Below are positions 1 through 8,035 of a DNA stretch of 22,589 nucleotides, piece after piece (within the stretch, counting starts at the first letter, position 1; every line of letters begins with the position of its first letter). Source of the stretch: JBOGZD01 sp050697155 (lineage in GTDB: Bacteria > Actinomycetota > Thermoleophilia > Solirubrobacterales > 70-9). The position numbers and the translations under genes are program-made. The stretch lies in NCBI GenBank assembly GCA_050697155.1, contig JBOGZD010000040.1, positions 1 through 22,589 on the forward strand. The letters run 5' to 3'. Under the pieces are notes generated by a model, which was not told the origin of the DNA, searched no databases, and saw only the letters and a list, made by a program, of their open reading frames with translations.

Positions 1-196
1 GTCCCCACGCGTGCGACCGCTCGCCGGACGCCTGATCGGGTGCCTTGGTGCTCCCCTCAGCGCTTGGCCGGTCCTTGATCGGCATCCCGTCCGTCGAGGC
101 TAGGCGGCCGCGCGCCGTGGGAGTGAAACGCCCGTGAATCGCTTGTGAACAGGCGGTTACGGCCTCATCCGCCGGGTCTGACAACATCGGTTCGCG
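1..196. other. Upstream region of ppx, no gene recognised
   Basis: No convincing coding frame is visible here. It is the 5' flank of the exopolyphosphatase gene and presumably contains its promoter, but I could not identify a clear -35/-10 pair. No Shine-Dalgarno-like sequence stands out directly before the GTG at 197. Confidence 0.4.
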
Positions 197-1105
197 GTGC
201 TCTGCGCAGCGGTCGACATCGGCTCCAACACCACTCGGGCGCTCGTCGCCGAGCCCCAGGAGGGCCAGCTTCGAAAGGTGATGGAGCAGCGCGCCTACAC
301 GCGGATCGACAAGGCCTCCAAGCGCAAGGGCCGGATCACCGCGGAGAAGATCGGCGAGCTCGCCGACGTCGTCAACACCCAGGTGCGCCTCGCCCAGGAG
401 CTGGGCGCAGAAGCGTTTCGGATCGTCGCCACCGCGGCGATCCGCGAGGCGAAGAACGGGGACGACGTCGCCGCGGAGATCAGCCGCGTCTGCGGGCTTC
501 CGGTCGACGTCCTGAGCGAGGAGGAGGAGGGCCGGCTGGCCTTTCTCGGAGCGACGAAGACGCTCGGGCATCCGGTCGAGGGGGAGGTCGGCGTCGTCGA
601 CGTCGGCGGCGGCTCGTCGGAGATCGTGTTCGGCACCGTCGAGCACGGAGTGCGGGAGGTGCTCTCGTTCAAGATCGGCTCGGGCACGCTCGCCGACGAG
701 TTCCTCACCAACGATCCGCCCTCGCCGTCGGAGATCCGCGCGCTGCGCGATGCGATCGGCGACTTCTTCGAGGGGGTCGAGGTCGAGCACCCCGACCAGG
801 CGGTCGCCGTCGGCGGCAGCGCCACCTCGCTGCGCACCCTGGTCGGAGCGGTGCTCGAGTACGAGACGCTCGAGCGCGGCGTGCGGGTGCTCGCGAACGA
901 TCCGATCATCGAGGTCGCCCGTCGGTTCGAGCTCGACCCCCGCCGGGTCCGGATCCTGCCCGCGGGCGTGCTCATCCTGGAGAAGCTCTCCGAGCTGCTC
1001 GGTCAGCCGCTTCAGATCGGCAAGGGCGGACTGCGCGAGGGGATCATCCTCGACCTGCTCACCAACGGCGCCAGCAACGACGCGCCGACCGCACTCGCCG
1101 CCTAG
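197..1105 (+). CDS. ppx: Exopolyphosphatase / Ppx-GppA family phosphatase (short form)
   Basis: Predicted cytoplasmic enzyme that releases orthophosphate from inorganic polyphosphate; members of the family may also hydrolyse pppGpp. It has the ASKHA-type ATPase fold signatures: the N-terminal phosphate-binding motif DIGSNTTR at about residues 7-14 and the second glycine-rich phosphate motif GGGSSE at residues 137-142. A later GGSATSLRTL segment matches the third conserved loop. At 302 aa it resembles the short actinobacterial Ppx1/Ppx2 proteins and lacks the C-terminal HD-like extension of the longer enterobacterial Ppx and GppA. The GTG at 197 is chosen because the first beta strand (CAAVDIGS) follows immediately. 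It lies 24 bp upstream of two CHAD genes, and ppk1 is in the same window, which supports a polyphosphate role over a purely ppGpp one. Confidence 0.93.
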   Translation: MLCAAVDIGSNTTRALVAEPQEGQLRKVMEQRAYTRIDKASKRKGRITAEKIGELADVVNTQVRLAQELGAEAFRIVATAAIREAKNGDDVAAEISRVCGLPVDVLSEEEEGRLAFLGATKTLGHPVEGEVGVVDVGGGSSEIVFGTVEHGVREVLSFKIGSGTLADEFLTNDPPSPSEIRALRDAIGDFFEGVEVEHPDQAVAVGGSATSLRTLVGAVLEYETLERGVRVLANDPIIEVARRFELDPRRVRILPAGVLILEKLSELLGQPLQIGKGGLREGIILDLLTNGASNDAPTALAA

Positions 1106-1117
1106 CCAGACCGCCGA

Positions 1118-1123
1118 TACGCT
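1118..1123 (+). promoter_or_regulatory. Candidate -10 box of a leaderless transcript (first CHAD gene)
   Basis: The hexamer TACGCT fits the TANNNT actinobacterial -10 consensus and ends 6 nt before the GTG at 1130. There is no Shine-Dalgarno sequence in between. A convincing -35 is not visible. The same arrangement occurs before ppk1 and before the gene at 18366. Confidence 0.5.
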
Positions 1124-1129
1124 GTCGCC

Positions 1130-1648
1130 GTGGCGAAGGCGGAGGCGATACCGGGACTCGATGAGGAGGTCCCCTACGCCCTCGCCGCCGCCCGGGTGGT
1201 CTCCGTCCGCACGCGCGAGCTGATCGAGCAGGCGGCGGGCGTGCTCGACACTGACGACATCGAGCGGGTCCACGACATGCGGGTCGCCAGCCGCCGGCTG
1301 CGAGCGGCGCTGGAGGTGTTCGAGCCGTGCTTTCCGCGCGATGCCTTCGAGGACGCCTTGCGCGACGTCAAGGATCTCGCCGACGCACTGGGAGAGCGAC
1401 GCGACCGCGACGTGACCATCGCCGCCCTGACCGAGGTCCAGGCCGCGATGGGAGCGGCCGAGCGCGCCGGGATCGCCGGCCTGATCGAGGCGCTGCGCGC
1501 CGAGCAGCACGAGGCCAACCAGGCGCTGGCCCCGTACGTGACCGAGGGCCGCCTGGCCGGCCTTCGCGACCGGCTCGAACACCTCGCCGCGCAGGCCGAG
1601 GCGCTGGCGCCTCCCACCGAGCCGCCGTCGCTGCGGGTGGTGGCATGA
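1130..1648 (+). CDS. CHAD-domain protein, N-terminal half type
   Basis: CHAD domains are alpha-helical, histidine- and basic-residue-rich domains known to bind inorganic polyphosphate. This 172-aa protein has one copy of the signature helix, VHDMRVASRRLRAALE, around residues 47-62, followed by helices rich in Arg, Glu and Ala. A full CHAD domain contains two related four-helix halves, each with such a motif. This protein appears to hold only the first half, and the next gene holds the second. Its TGA stop overlaps the next ATG (ATGA at 1645-1648), implying translational coupling. The GTG start is supported by the -10-like box just upstream. The neighbourhood (Ppx before it, PPK1 elsewhere in the window) fits a polyphosphate-associated role. 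That the two proteins assemble into one domain is inference. Confidence 0.85.
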   Translation: MAKAEAIPGLDEEVPYALAAARVVSVRTRELIEQAAGVLDTDDIERVHDMRVASRRLRAALEVFEPCFPRDAFEDALRDVKDLADALGERRDRDVTIAALTEVQAAMGAAERAGIAGLIEALRAEQHEANQALAPYVTEGRLAGLRDRLEHLAAQAEALAPPTEPPSLRVVA

Positions 1649-2352
1649 AGGCAAAGCGGGTCAAGAAGCTCGACCCGGCCGGGCCGCTGGCCGAGAACGC
1701 GGCGCGCATCGTCAGGGTGCGGCTGCGCGAGCTGCGCTCGTTCGCGCCCGACGCGCTCGAGCCCGATGCCGCCCGCGAGCAGCACGACATGCGGATCGCC
1801 GCCAAGCGCCTGCGCTACGTGCTCGAGGCGACCGAGTTCTGCTTCGGCAGCGCCGGAACGACCGCGCGGAGACGGGCCCGCGACCTCCAAGGCGTGCTCG
1901 GCGAGCTGCACGACTGCGACGTGATGCTGCCGCGGATCGACGCGCACGCCGGGTCGCTGCGGCGCGCCGACGCGGCCGCGGTGCGCGAGCGAGCCGGCGA
2001 CGCCGAGGACCTCGACCCAGCGCTCTCCGCTCGGGCCCGCCACCGCACCGCCTACCGGGGCCTCGACGTGCTGTCGGTCCACCTCGCGGCGCGTCGCGAC
2101 CTGCTCTTCGATCGCTTCACCGGCCTGTGGACCGACCAGGAGAAGGCCGGCACGTGGGAGCGGCTCGAGCGCGCCGCCGAGCGCAAGCTGGAGGAGGCCC
2201 GAGAGCGCCGCGAGGCGGCGGCGCGGGCGGCAAAGGCGGCCGCGGAGCTCGTGAAGGCAGAGCGCGCCGAGCGCGAGGCGAGCGAGCGGGCGCGACTGGC
2301 CGCCGCCGAGCTCGCCGAGGCGCGCCGCGTCGGGGGTCGAGACGCCGATTAG
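1645..2352 (+). CDS. CHAD-domain protein, C-terminal half type with coiled-coil tail
   Basis: A 235-aa protein starting at the ATG of the ATGA overlap with the preceding CHAD gene. It begins with a basic segment (KAKRVKKLDP) and carries the second CHAD signature, QHDMRIAAKRLRYVLE, around residues 46-61. A further conserved stretch, LGELHDCDVMLPRID, follows. From about residue 165 to the end the sequence is almost entirely Ala, Glu, Arg and Lys, predicting a long charged helix or coiled coil that is not part of the CHAD core. Likely role: polyphosphate binding, jointly with the upstream half. The frame is -1 relative to the upstream gene. A sequencing frameshift in a once-single gene is an alternative, but the clean overlap with an in-frame ATG argues for two genes. 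Confidence 0.83.
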   Translation: MKAKRVKKLDPAGPLAENAARIVRVRLRELRSFAPDALEPDAAREQHDMRIAAKRLRYVLEATEFCFGSAGTTARRRARDLQGVLGELHDCDVMLPRIDAHAGSLRRADAAAVRERAGDAEDLDPALSARARHRTAYRGLDVLSVHLAARRDLLFDRFTGLWTDQEKAGTWERLERAAERKLEEARERREAAARAAKAAAELVKAERAEREASERARLAAAELAEARRVGGRDAD

Positions 2353-2368
2353 CGGGTATTGGCGCCGA

Positions 2369-3757
2369 GTGGCACGGCGCCGGCTGGGAAGGCAATCGAT
2401 CGCCGGCTCGCTGGTGGCGCTGGCCGCGGTCGCTGCGAGCCCGGCCGAGGCGCAGTTCGAACCGGGGTCGCCGGGCGTCGGCGATCCGTTCTTCCCCCGG
2501 GCGGGCAACGGGGGCTATGACGTCGGCGCCTATTCCCTGCGGCTTCGCTACCGGCCCCGAAGCGATCGGCTCACCGCCCGGGCGAGGATCGAGGCCACCG
2601 CGACCCAGGACCTGAGCGCCTTCGACCTGGACTACAGGGGCCCGCGGATCAGGTCGGTGCGGGTGAACGGCGAGCGCGCGCGCCATCGCCGCCGAGGGCA
2701 GGAGCTGGTCATCCACCCCAGGGACGGGCTGCCCGACGGATCGGCGTTCGAGGTCCGGGTCTCATACCGAGGCGAGCCGCGCTCGATCAAGGACCCCGAT
2801 GGCAGCCGCGAGGGATGGTTCGCCACCGACGACGGGAGCGTGGTGGTCGCCGAGCCGCAGGGCTCGCCGACCTGGTTTCCGGCCAGCGACCATCCAACCG
2901 ACAAGGCAACGTTCCGCTTCGCGATCACCGTGCCGCGCGGGCTGAAGGCGATCGCCAACGGCGCCCTCGAGGAGCGCAGGCGCCGCAAGCGCTGGACGAC
3001 CTTCGTCTGGAGCGCCGACGAGCCGATGGCGACCTATCTGGCCACCGTCGCCACCGGCCGGTTCCTCCTTCGCCGCTCGGAGGAGGGTGGCGTGCCGGCG
3101 CTGACCGCCGTCGATCCCCGCCTGGCGCGCAAGTCGCGCAAGGCGCTGGGCAAGACTGGCCGCATCGTCGAGCTCTTCAGCTCGCTGTTCGGCCCCTACC
3201 CGTTCGGGGAGGTGGGCGCGATCGTCGACAGCGCGAGCTTCATCGGCTACGCGCTCGAGACGCAGACGCGGCCGGTCTACGACCGCCCGCCGAGCGCGGT
3301 GCTGATCGCCCACGAGATCGCCCACCAGTGGTTCGGCAACAGCGTCTCCGTGGCCGGCTGGCCCGAGATCTGGCTCAACGAGGGCTTCGCCACCTGGGCG
3401 GAGTGGCGCTGGCAGCAGGAGGCCGGCGGCGCGACGACGGCGGAGCGCTTCGCCGAGGAGTTCGATACCCCGGCGAGCGAGGAGCGGTTCTGGAACCCGC
3501 CGCCCGCCGCGGTCGCCGGCCCCGACAAGCTCTTCACCGCGTCCGTCTACACGCGCGGAGCGATGACGCTCGAAGCGCTTCGCCAGCAGGTCGGCGACGG
3601 CGTGTTCTACGCGACCATGCGCCGCTGGGCCGCCGAGCACGCCTACGCCAACGCGACCACGGCCGACTTCATCGCCCTGGCCGAGGACCAGTCCGGCCAG
3701 CAGCTAGACGAGCTGTTCGCGAAGTGGCTGTATCAGCCCGGCAAGCCGGCGCCCTAG
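2369..3757 (+). CDS. Secreted M1 family zinc metallopeptidase
   Basis: Gluzincin aminopeptidase of family M1, removing N-terminal amino acids from peptides, probably outside the membrane. The N-terminus (GTG start) has an arginine-rich stretch followed by a hydrophobic segment ending in an Ala-X-Ala-like site near residue 27 (AEAQ), consistent with a signal peptide. The zinc site is clear: HEIAH at residues 315-319 and the third ligand Glu338 in NEGFATW. The substrate-binding GxMEN motif is present in the GYALET form (Glu297), and Tyr394 in SVYTRGAM fits the catalytic tyrosine. At 462 aa it contains the N-terminal beta domain and the catalytic domain but not the large C-terminal helical domain of PepN-type enzymes. 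It follows the CHAD gene by 16 bp, so co-transcription is plausible. Confidence 0.92.
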   Translation: MARRRLGRQSIAGSLVALAAVAASPAEAQFEPGSPGVGDPFFPRAGNGGYDVGAYSLRLRYRPRSDRLTARARIEATATQDLSAFDLDYRGPRIRSVRVNGERARHRRRGQELVIHPRDGLPDGSAFEVRVSYRGEPRSIKDPDGSREGWFATDDGSVVVAEPQGSPTWFPASDHPTDKATFRFAITVPRGLKAIANGALEERRRRKRWTTFVWSADEPMATYLATVATGRFLLRRSEEGGVPALTAVDPRLARKSRKALGKTGRIVELFSSLFGPYPFGEVGAIVDSASFIGYALETQTRPVYDRPPSAVLIAHEIAHQWFGNSVSVAGWPEIWLNEGFATWAEWRWQQEAGGATTAERFAEEFDTPASEERFWNPPPAAVAGPDKLFTASVYTRGAMTLEALRQQVGDGVFYATMRRWAAEHAYANATTADFIALAEDQSGQQLDELFAKWLYQPGKPAP

Positions 3758-3779
3758 GCCGGTTACCGCCGAGATGGCC

Positions 3780-3804
3780 CGAACGGGAGCTATGCACCCG
3801 TTCG
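3780..3804. terminator. Candidate bidirectional terminator hairpin
   Basis: A perfect 8-bp inverted repeat (CGAACGGG at 3780-3787, CCCGTTCG at 3797-3804) with a 9-nt loop lies in the 99-bp gap between the convergent M1 peptidase and GH31 genes. There is no U-tract on either strand, so factor-independent termination is only possible, not shown. Confidence 0.4.
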
Positions 3805-3856
3805 CGTCGTGTCGGCCGCCTTCGGCTGGGGCGCCGCGCGCCCCGGCGATCCCCGC

Positions 3857-6196
3857 TCAGCGCTCGGCGAACCTGATCTCCCGCTCGGCGGGTGCGCCCG
3901 TTGCCGACCAGCGTCCGCGTTCCCACCCGATCCTCGTGCCGTCGGCCAACCGGACCTTCGCCCGCTCGCAGTCCGGTTCTCCCCACAGGGTCGCTTCGAG
4001 GGGGCGCTCGGGCTCCGGTGTGTCTCCGAGGCCGGCGGCGACGTGGTCGGCTGGGTGGGTGACCAGGATCGACCCTCGCCGCACCCAGACCGGGATCCGC
4101 TCGCGCGGAGCCGCGGCGATCACCTCGCCGCCGCCGCCGGCGGCCGGCTCGCCGGTCCAGAAGTCGATCCACTCGCCGCGGGGCAATTCGACCGGGCGCT
4201 CCGTCGCGCCCTCGTCGAGCACGGGCGCCACCCATAGCGAGGGCCCGAAGCCGTAGGCGTCCGCCAGCCGCCAGCCCCGCGGGTCGTCGGGATCGGTGAG
4301 CACCAGCGGGCGGATGATCGGCAGCCCGCACCGCGCCGCGGTCGCCGCCGCCGCCCGGATGTAGGGGACGAGTTGCTCGTGGAGCAGCAGGTAGTCGCGG
4401 TAGACGGTCAGCGTCCGATCGTCGTACCGCCACGCCTCCTGAGCGAAGCGGCTGTGCGACTGAAACAGCGGGCTGAAGCAGCCGAACTGGGCCCACCGCA
4501 GCAGCAGCTCGCGCGGGCAGCGCTCGATCAGGCGCTTGCCGAGGTAGCCGCCGACGTCGTGCGACCAGTTCGAGAAGCCGGACGCGGCCGCGGTCAGCGT
4601 CGCGGTGACCAGGGTGCGCAGCGACCAGAAGTCAGACGCCTGATCGCCGCCCCAGGTGAGGCCCGTGGCCTGCTCGCCGCTCCACCCGCAGCGGCCGAAC
4701 AGCACCCCCGACTCCGGATGCACCTCGTCGAGCACCTCCTGCATCGTGCGGCGGTAGAGGTCGCCGAGGCGCCACGCCGCCTCGGCCCCGCTGCTGCCGT
4801 CGGCGAACCGCGCGTCGGGCGGAATGTAGTAACCCTCGCCGTCGTCCGCCTTGATCCCCTCGACCCCGAGCTCGAGCACGGCCTTCGCCTGCTTCTGCCA
4901 CCAGCGCCGGGCGGTCGTCGAGGTGAAGTCCACTAGGGAGCCGATCCCCATCCACCAGCGGCCGACCAGCGCGTCCCCATCCCCGCCGCGGATGTAGTTG
5001 CCGGCCGACAGCCCCTCGCCGTAGTTGGACGCCGGGCGGCGCGCAAGGCGATCCGACTCGGCGTCGGGCGGGCGCTGGCCGTCGGTCGAGTCGAGGTTGA
5101 CCCACGGCGTCACCCAGACCACCGTGCGCACCCCGTGTGAACGCAGCCGATCGATCATCCGCCGTGGCTCGGGGAACTGATGGGGGTTGAAGCGCCACGT
5201 GTTGTACTGCGTCTCCCAGGGCGAGTCGATCACGATCGCGTCCAGCGGCAGCCGGTACTCGAGGTATCCGTCGAGATCCTCGAGGACGTCGCGCTCGTGC
5301 TCGTAGACGTCGCGGCTCTTCCAGTGCCCGTATGCCCACTCGGGCAACAGCTTCGGGAACCCACTGAGGCGCAGGTACCGCCGCAGGCGACCGGCGGGGG
5401 TCGGGTCGCAGAGCAGGTGTAGGCGAAGCGGGCCGGCCGAGCCTCGCTGGGAGATCGCCAGCGGATCGCGCAGGTCGAGCTCCAGCCCGGGGCCGGCGGT
5501 CTGCACCCAGGCCGCCCACCGGGCGCTCGACAGCAGCCAGGGGACGGGGGCGTAGTCGCCCTGCGGGATGCCGCCCTCGGCCAGCATCTCCTGCGGGCAA
5601 TCGGGCCCCGTGTAGCGGCGGTCGGCGCCCAGCCGCACCACCCGCCCGCGCTGGTCGAAGGGCTCGCAGTGCCGAGCGCCGAGGCCGGTCAGCCGCTCGC
5701 CGAGGAGCGCCCGCCAGGAGGCGCCGAGGCGGAACGGGACCTCGTCGGGAATGACAGTGATCTCGACGTGGTCGTGCGCTGGCAGGCCGATCCGGATGCG
5801 CGCACTTCTCTCGGCGGTCGCCGCGTCGAGCTCGAGCCCGGTCTCGCTCGCCTCCGTGACGGTCGCGGCTGCGATCGCCACCGGCTGGCCCCGGTCCTCC
5901 TCGACCAACACCCCCTCGGTGAGCTGGATGAGCCGGTCGCCTCCGCTGCCCGGCTGGGTGTGGAGCGTGACGCCGTCAATCAGGGGCCGGCCGTTGCGCT
6001 CGATGCAGAGGCTCAGTGGGTCGAGTCGGACTCGAACGGTCAGATGCCCGCGAGCGAGCGCTGCGGCTCCGGGCGTCTGATCGCTCGAAACCACGGGCAT
6101 CGAGGGGAGATTCAGCGGCGCGGGCGAGCCACCGGTTGCGATCCGGTGAAGGGGTGCGCGAAGAACCGTCCGCGATATGGACGCGACGTCGCACAC
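3857..6196 (-). CDS. Glycoside hydrolase family 31 (alpha-glucosidase / alpha-xylosidase type)
   Basis: Retaining alpha-glycosidase. The 779-aa length fits GH31: an N-terminal beta-sandwich, a (beta/alpha)8 barrel and C-terminal beta domains. The catalytic nucleophile is predicted at Asp451 in IKADDGEGYY (the KxDxGE motif). The acid/base is predicted at Asp518 in TWGGDQASDFW, 67 residues on, close to the spacing in YicI. Other family marks are SHDVGG and PLFQSHSR. The substrate (alpha-glucoside, alpha-xyloside or other) cannot be fixed from sequence. There is no signal peptide or membrane segment, so a cytoplasmic location is likely. The first start (GTG, 6196) has an AGGAGG-like sequence only about 2 nt upstream. 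An ATG at residue 33 (6100) gives a more family-like N-terminus but has no Shine-Dalgarno sequence, so the start is uncertain. Confidence 0.92.
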   Translation of the reverse strand: MCDVASISRTVLRAPLHRIATGGSPAPLNLPSMPVVSSDQTPGAAALARGHLTVRVRLDPLSLCIERNGRPLIDGVTLHTQPGSGGDRLIQLTEGVLVEEDRGQPVAIAAATVTEASETGLELDAATAERSARIRIGLPAHDHVEITVIPDEVPFRLGASWRALLGERLTGLGARHCEPFDQRGRVVRLGADRRYTGPDCPQEMLAEGGIPQGDYAPVPWLLSSARWAAWVQTAGPGLELDLRDPLAISQRGSAGPLRLHLLCDPTPAGRLRRYLRLSGFPKLLPEWAYGHWKSRDVYEHERDVLEDLDGYLEYRLPLDAIVIDSPWETQYNTWRFNPHQFPEPRRMIDRLRSHGVRTVVWVTPWVNLDSTDGQRPPDAESDRLARRPASNYGEGLSAGNYIRGGDGDALVGRWWMGIGSLVDFTSTTARRWWQKQAKAVLELGVEGIKADDGEGYYIPPDARFADGSSGAEAAWRLGDLYRRTMQEVLDEVHPESGVLFGRCGWSGEQATGLTWGGDQASDFWSLRTLVTATLTAAASGFSNWSHDVGGYLGKRLIERCPRELLLRWAQFGCFSPLFQSHSRFAQEAWRYDDRTLTVYRDYLLLHEQLVPYIRAAAATAARCGLPIIRPLVLTDPDDPRGWRLADAYGFGPSLWVAPVLDEGATERPVELPRGEWIDFWTGEPAAGGGGEVIAAAPRERIPVWVRRGSILVTHPADHVAAGLGDTPEPERPLEATLWGEPDCERAKVRLADGTRIGWERGRWSATGAPAEREIRFAER

Positions 6197-6324
6197 CCCC
6201 TCCTGAGCGCCGCCGGCGTCCCATTCACCGAGCGTTCACTCCCCCTTACCTGCTTTTTCACGTCTGTCCCCGCCGGCCGCGCGAACCTGAAGGGCGAAAT
6301 AGCAGGCAATTCGAGGGAGCAACG
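6197..6324. promoter_or_regulatory. Divergent intergenic region between GH31 and PHP genes
   Basis: This 128-bp gap must hold the promoters of both divergent genes. I see an AGGAGG-like sequence next to the GH31 GTG on the minus strand and GAGGGAG about 5 nt before the PHP ATG on the plus strand. No convincing -35/-10 pair or operator palindrome was found. Confidence 0.4.
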
Positions 6325-7050
6325 ATGATTCCCAGCGGGAAGGCACGGGCGGACTTGCACTGTCACTCCACCGCATCCGAGCAGGCGAAGCTCGGGATCC
6401 AGCGCAGCATCGGGCTGCCGGAGTGCGCCACCCCTCCCGGGGAGGTCTACGAACTGGCCAAGCGCAGGGGGATGGACTTCGTCACGATCACCGACCACGA
6501 CACGATCGCCGGCTGCCTCGAGCTCGCCGGTCGCCCGGACGCCTTCATCTCCGAGGAGCTCACCGCCTGGTTCGCCGGCGAGCCACAGGCGGTCCACGTG
6601 CTCTGCTACGGGATCACGCCCGAGGACCACGAGTTCCTCCAGGCGCCCGCCGCCGACCTCGAGACCTGTGCCGCGTACCTGCACGAGCGCGAGATCACCT
6701 GCGCGCTCGCCCACCCCTTCTTCGCCGTCGCGGCCCCGCTCACCGCACTTCATCGCCGCCGGCTCGCGCAGCTGTTCCCAATCTGGGAGACGCGCAACGG
6801 CTCCCGCGCGCGCGAGCTCAACATGCCCGCCGCGGTGTACATCGAGACCCACGGGGGGACCGGCATCGGCGGGTCGGACGACCACGCCGGCGTCGACATC
6901 GGGCGCACCTTCACCGAGACCCCGCCCGCGTCGACGCCGGAGGAGTTTCTGCGCCACCTGCGCGAGGGCCGGGCCGATAACCGCGGCGACCAGGGCAGCG
7001 CGGCCCCGACCGGAGGACCACTACTTGACCGGGCAAGCGTGAGGGATTAA
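6325..7050 (+). CDS. PHP-domain metal-dependent phosphoesterase, probably the N-terminal part of a split PHP-glycosyltransferase
   Basis: The 241-aa product has all four PHP metal-site motifs: DLHCHST (residues 10-16, His12 and His14), TDHDT (Asp57-His58-Asp59), ALAHPF (His130) and GGSDDHAG (Asp185-Asp186-His187). PHP domains hydrolyse phosphate esters with a trinuclear metal site; the substrate here is unknown. The ATG is preceded by GAGGGAG. The last conserved-looking stretch is RGDQGSAA at about 7005, after which the tail (about 15 residues) looks unrelated. A promoter for the following genes overlaps this tail. I recall related actinobacterial proteins in which this PHP domain continues into a GT4 glycosyltransferase like the one at 13181. 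The gene is therefore interpreted as a 3'-truncated remnant or N-terminal half (inference). Confidence 0.85.
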   Translation: MIPSGKARADLHCHSTASEQAKLGIQRSIGLPECATPPGEVYELAKRRGMDFVTITDHDTIAGCLELAGRPDAFISEELTAWFAGEPQAVHVLCYGITPEDHEFLQAPAADLETCAAYLHEREITCALAHPFFAVAAPLTALHRRRLAQLFPIWETRNGSRARELNMPAAVYIETHGGTGIGGSDDHAGVDIGRTFTETPPASTPEEFLRHLREGRADNRGDQGSAAPTGGPLLDRASVRD

Positions 7051-7053
7051 AGT
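7025..7053 (+). promoter_or_regulatory. Sigma-70-type promoter for the 7081-8482 genes
   Basis: TTGACC (7025-7030) and TAAAGT (7048-7053) are separated by exactly 17 nt, close to the housekeeping consensus. Transcription would begin near 7060, about 20 nt before the GTG at 7081, leaving a short leader with a GAAGGGGG ribosome-binding sequence. The promoter overlaps the last codons of the PHP ORF. Confidence 0.65.
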
Positions 7054-7080
7054 GGGCTGAGCCACTCAGAAGGGGGCCTT

Positions 7081-7524
7081 GTGAGCGAAACGACGTCGAT
7101 TGCGGGCGGTGTTGGGATCGCAGCAGCGCTGGCAGCAGTGGGCCTTCTCGGCGCCCCTTGGTATGAGGCCACGTTCGCCTCTGGCACCCCTGGATCGCCG
7201 CTCGCGGTCACCGAGGTCACGGCTTGGGAGGTGCTCGATGGTGAGGACATCGCGATCGCGATCCTCACCGGGGCGGCGGCTTTATGTCTCTTCGCCGCGG
7301 TGGTCGCGTCATCGCCCGGCTACTCCCTTGCAGGTGGGGTGCTTGCAGTGCCCGCAGCAGGGCTGGTTCTCTACCGGATTCTCGATACCCCTGGTAGCGA
7401 CGTCGCCAACCGGGAGGTTGACGTGCTTGTCGCGGGCTGGCTGACCCTCGCTGCAGTCGCCGTGCTCTTGTTCGTCTGCCTGTATGTTTCGCGAACCATC
7501 CCAGGAAGGGGGGAATCACCATGA
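7081..7524 (+). CDS. Four-helix integral membrane protein, unknown function
   Basis: I do not recognise this family. The 147-aa product has four predicted membrane segments, at about residues 5-25, 57-76, 80-101 and 118-140, and short loops. The first extracytoplasmic loop (PWYEATFASGTPGSPL and onward) contains aromatic residues and is the longest. The GTG start is supported by GAAGGGGG about 6 nt upstream and by the well-formed promoter at 7025-7053. The stop overlaps the next start (ATGA at 7521-7524), so it is translationally coupled to a secreted protein gene. A membrane partner for that exported protein is a reasonable guess, nothing more. Confidence 0.75.
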   Translation: MSETTSIAGGVGIAAALAAVGLLGAPWYEATFASGTPGSPLAVTEVTAWEVLDGEDIAIAILTGAAALCLFAAVVASSPGYSLAGGVLAVPAAGLVLYRILDTPGSDVANREVDVLVAGWLTLAAVAVLLFVCLYVSRTIPGRGESP

Positions 7525-8018
7525 GACTCAGACCCTCGCTCGTGGTCGTCCTCGTGGCGTCGATTGCGAGCGGCTCGGTTGCGTTTGGCCACACGCCAGA
7601 GCAGAAGTACTCGTACTTCAAGTGGCGTATCTCGGGAGACCCCTATGAGCATTGCGCGGTCGCCCTCGCCCGAACCGCCCATGGCAACTACGGGCACGGC
7701 TTCGCCCGCGCCGACACCTACAGCGTCCACATCGACCCGGTGTACGGAAGCGCCTGCTCGTTCCCCTCCAACCAGGCCCCGGGGGACATCAAGGCCCGGT
7801 TCACGTGGAAGCGGAAGACCAACGGCGTGTGGGCGTTCTGCGACAACTCGAACGTCCAGCACAACACCACCCGAACGTGGAAGCTCGAAACCTACCGCAA
7901 CTACGCGAGGGCGACGTGCAACAAGGGCTTCTACCAGACCTTTGGCTACCACGGGGTTAGGGCAAAGGGGCAGTGGCGCGAGAACGGCTCATACTCGGGT
8001 GAGCACTACTTCGAGTAA
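7521..8018 (+). CDS. Secreted four-cysteine protein, unknown function
   Basis: The 165-aa product begins with a classical signal peptide: MRLRPSL followed by a hydrophobic core, with likely cleavage near residue 23 (VAFG-HT). The mature part is rich in Tyr, Trp, His, Arg and Asn. It has four cysteines (45, 79, 107, 133), which could form two disulfides in an exported domain. No catalytic motif or known family is recognisable. Base composition is lower in GC than the flanking chromosomal genes (35 of 60 bases at 7561-7620). The start is the ATG of the ATGA overlap with the membrane protein gene, and the next exported protein starts 17 bp downstream. The three probably form an operon. Confidence 0.72.
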   Translation: MRLRPSLVVVLVASIASGSVAFGHTPEQKYSYFKWRISGDPYEHCAVALARTAHGNYGHGFARADTYSVHIDPVYGSACSFPSNQAPGDIKARFTWKRKTNGVWAFCDNSNVQHNTTRTWKLETYRNYARATCNKGFYQTFGYHGVRAKGQWRENGSYSGEHYFE

Positions 8019-8035
8019 CGGATGAGGAGACGATC

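Noticed and set aside
1640..1650. The CHAD split as a simple sequencing frameshift
   Set aside because: The second frame begins with an ATG exactly overlapping the stop (ATGA), and both proteins have sensible termini. The possibility is kept as an alternative in the finding rather than as the main call.
1174..2508. 444-codon minus-strand open frame covering both CHAD genes
   Set aside because: Shadow frame spanning several real genes, with no recognisable motif.
3241..3270. GYALET in place of GxMEN in the M1 peptidase as a defective active site
   Set aside because: The glutamate is retained, and this variant is, as far as I recall, common in short actinobacterial M1 enzymes.
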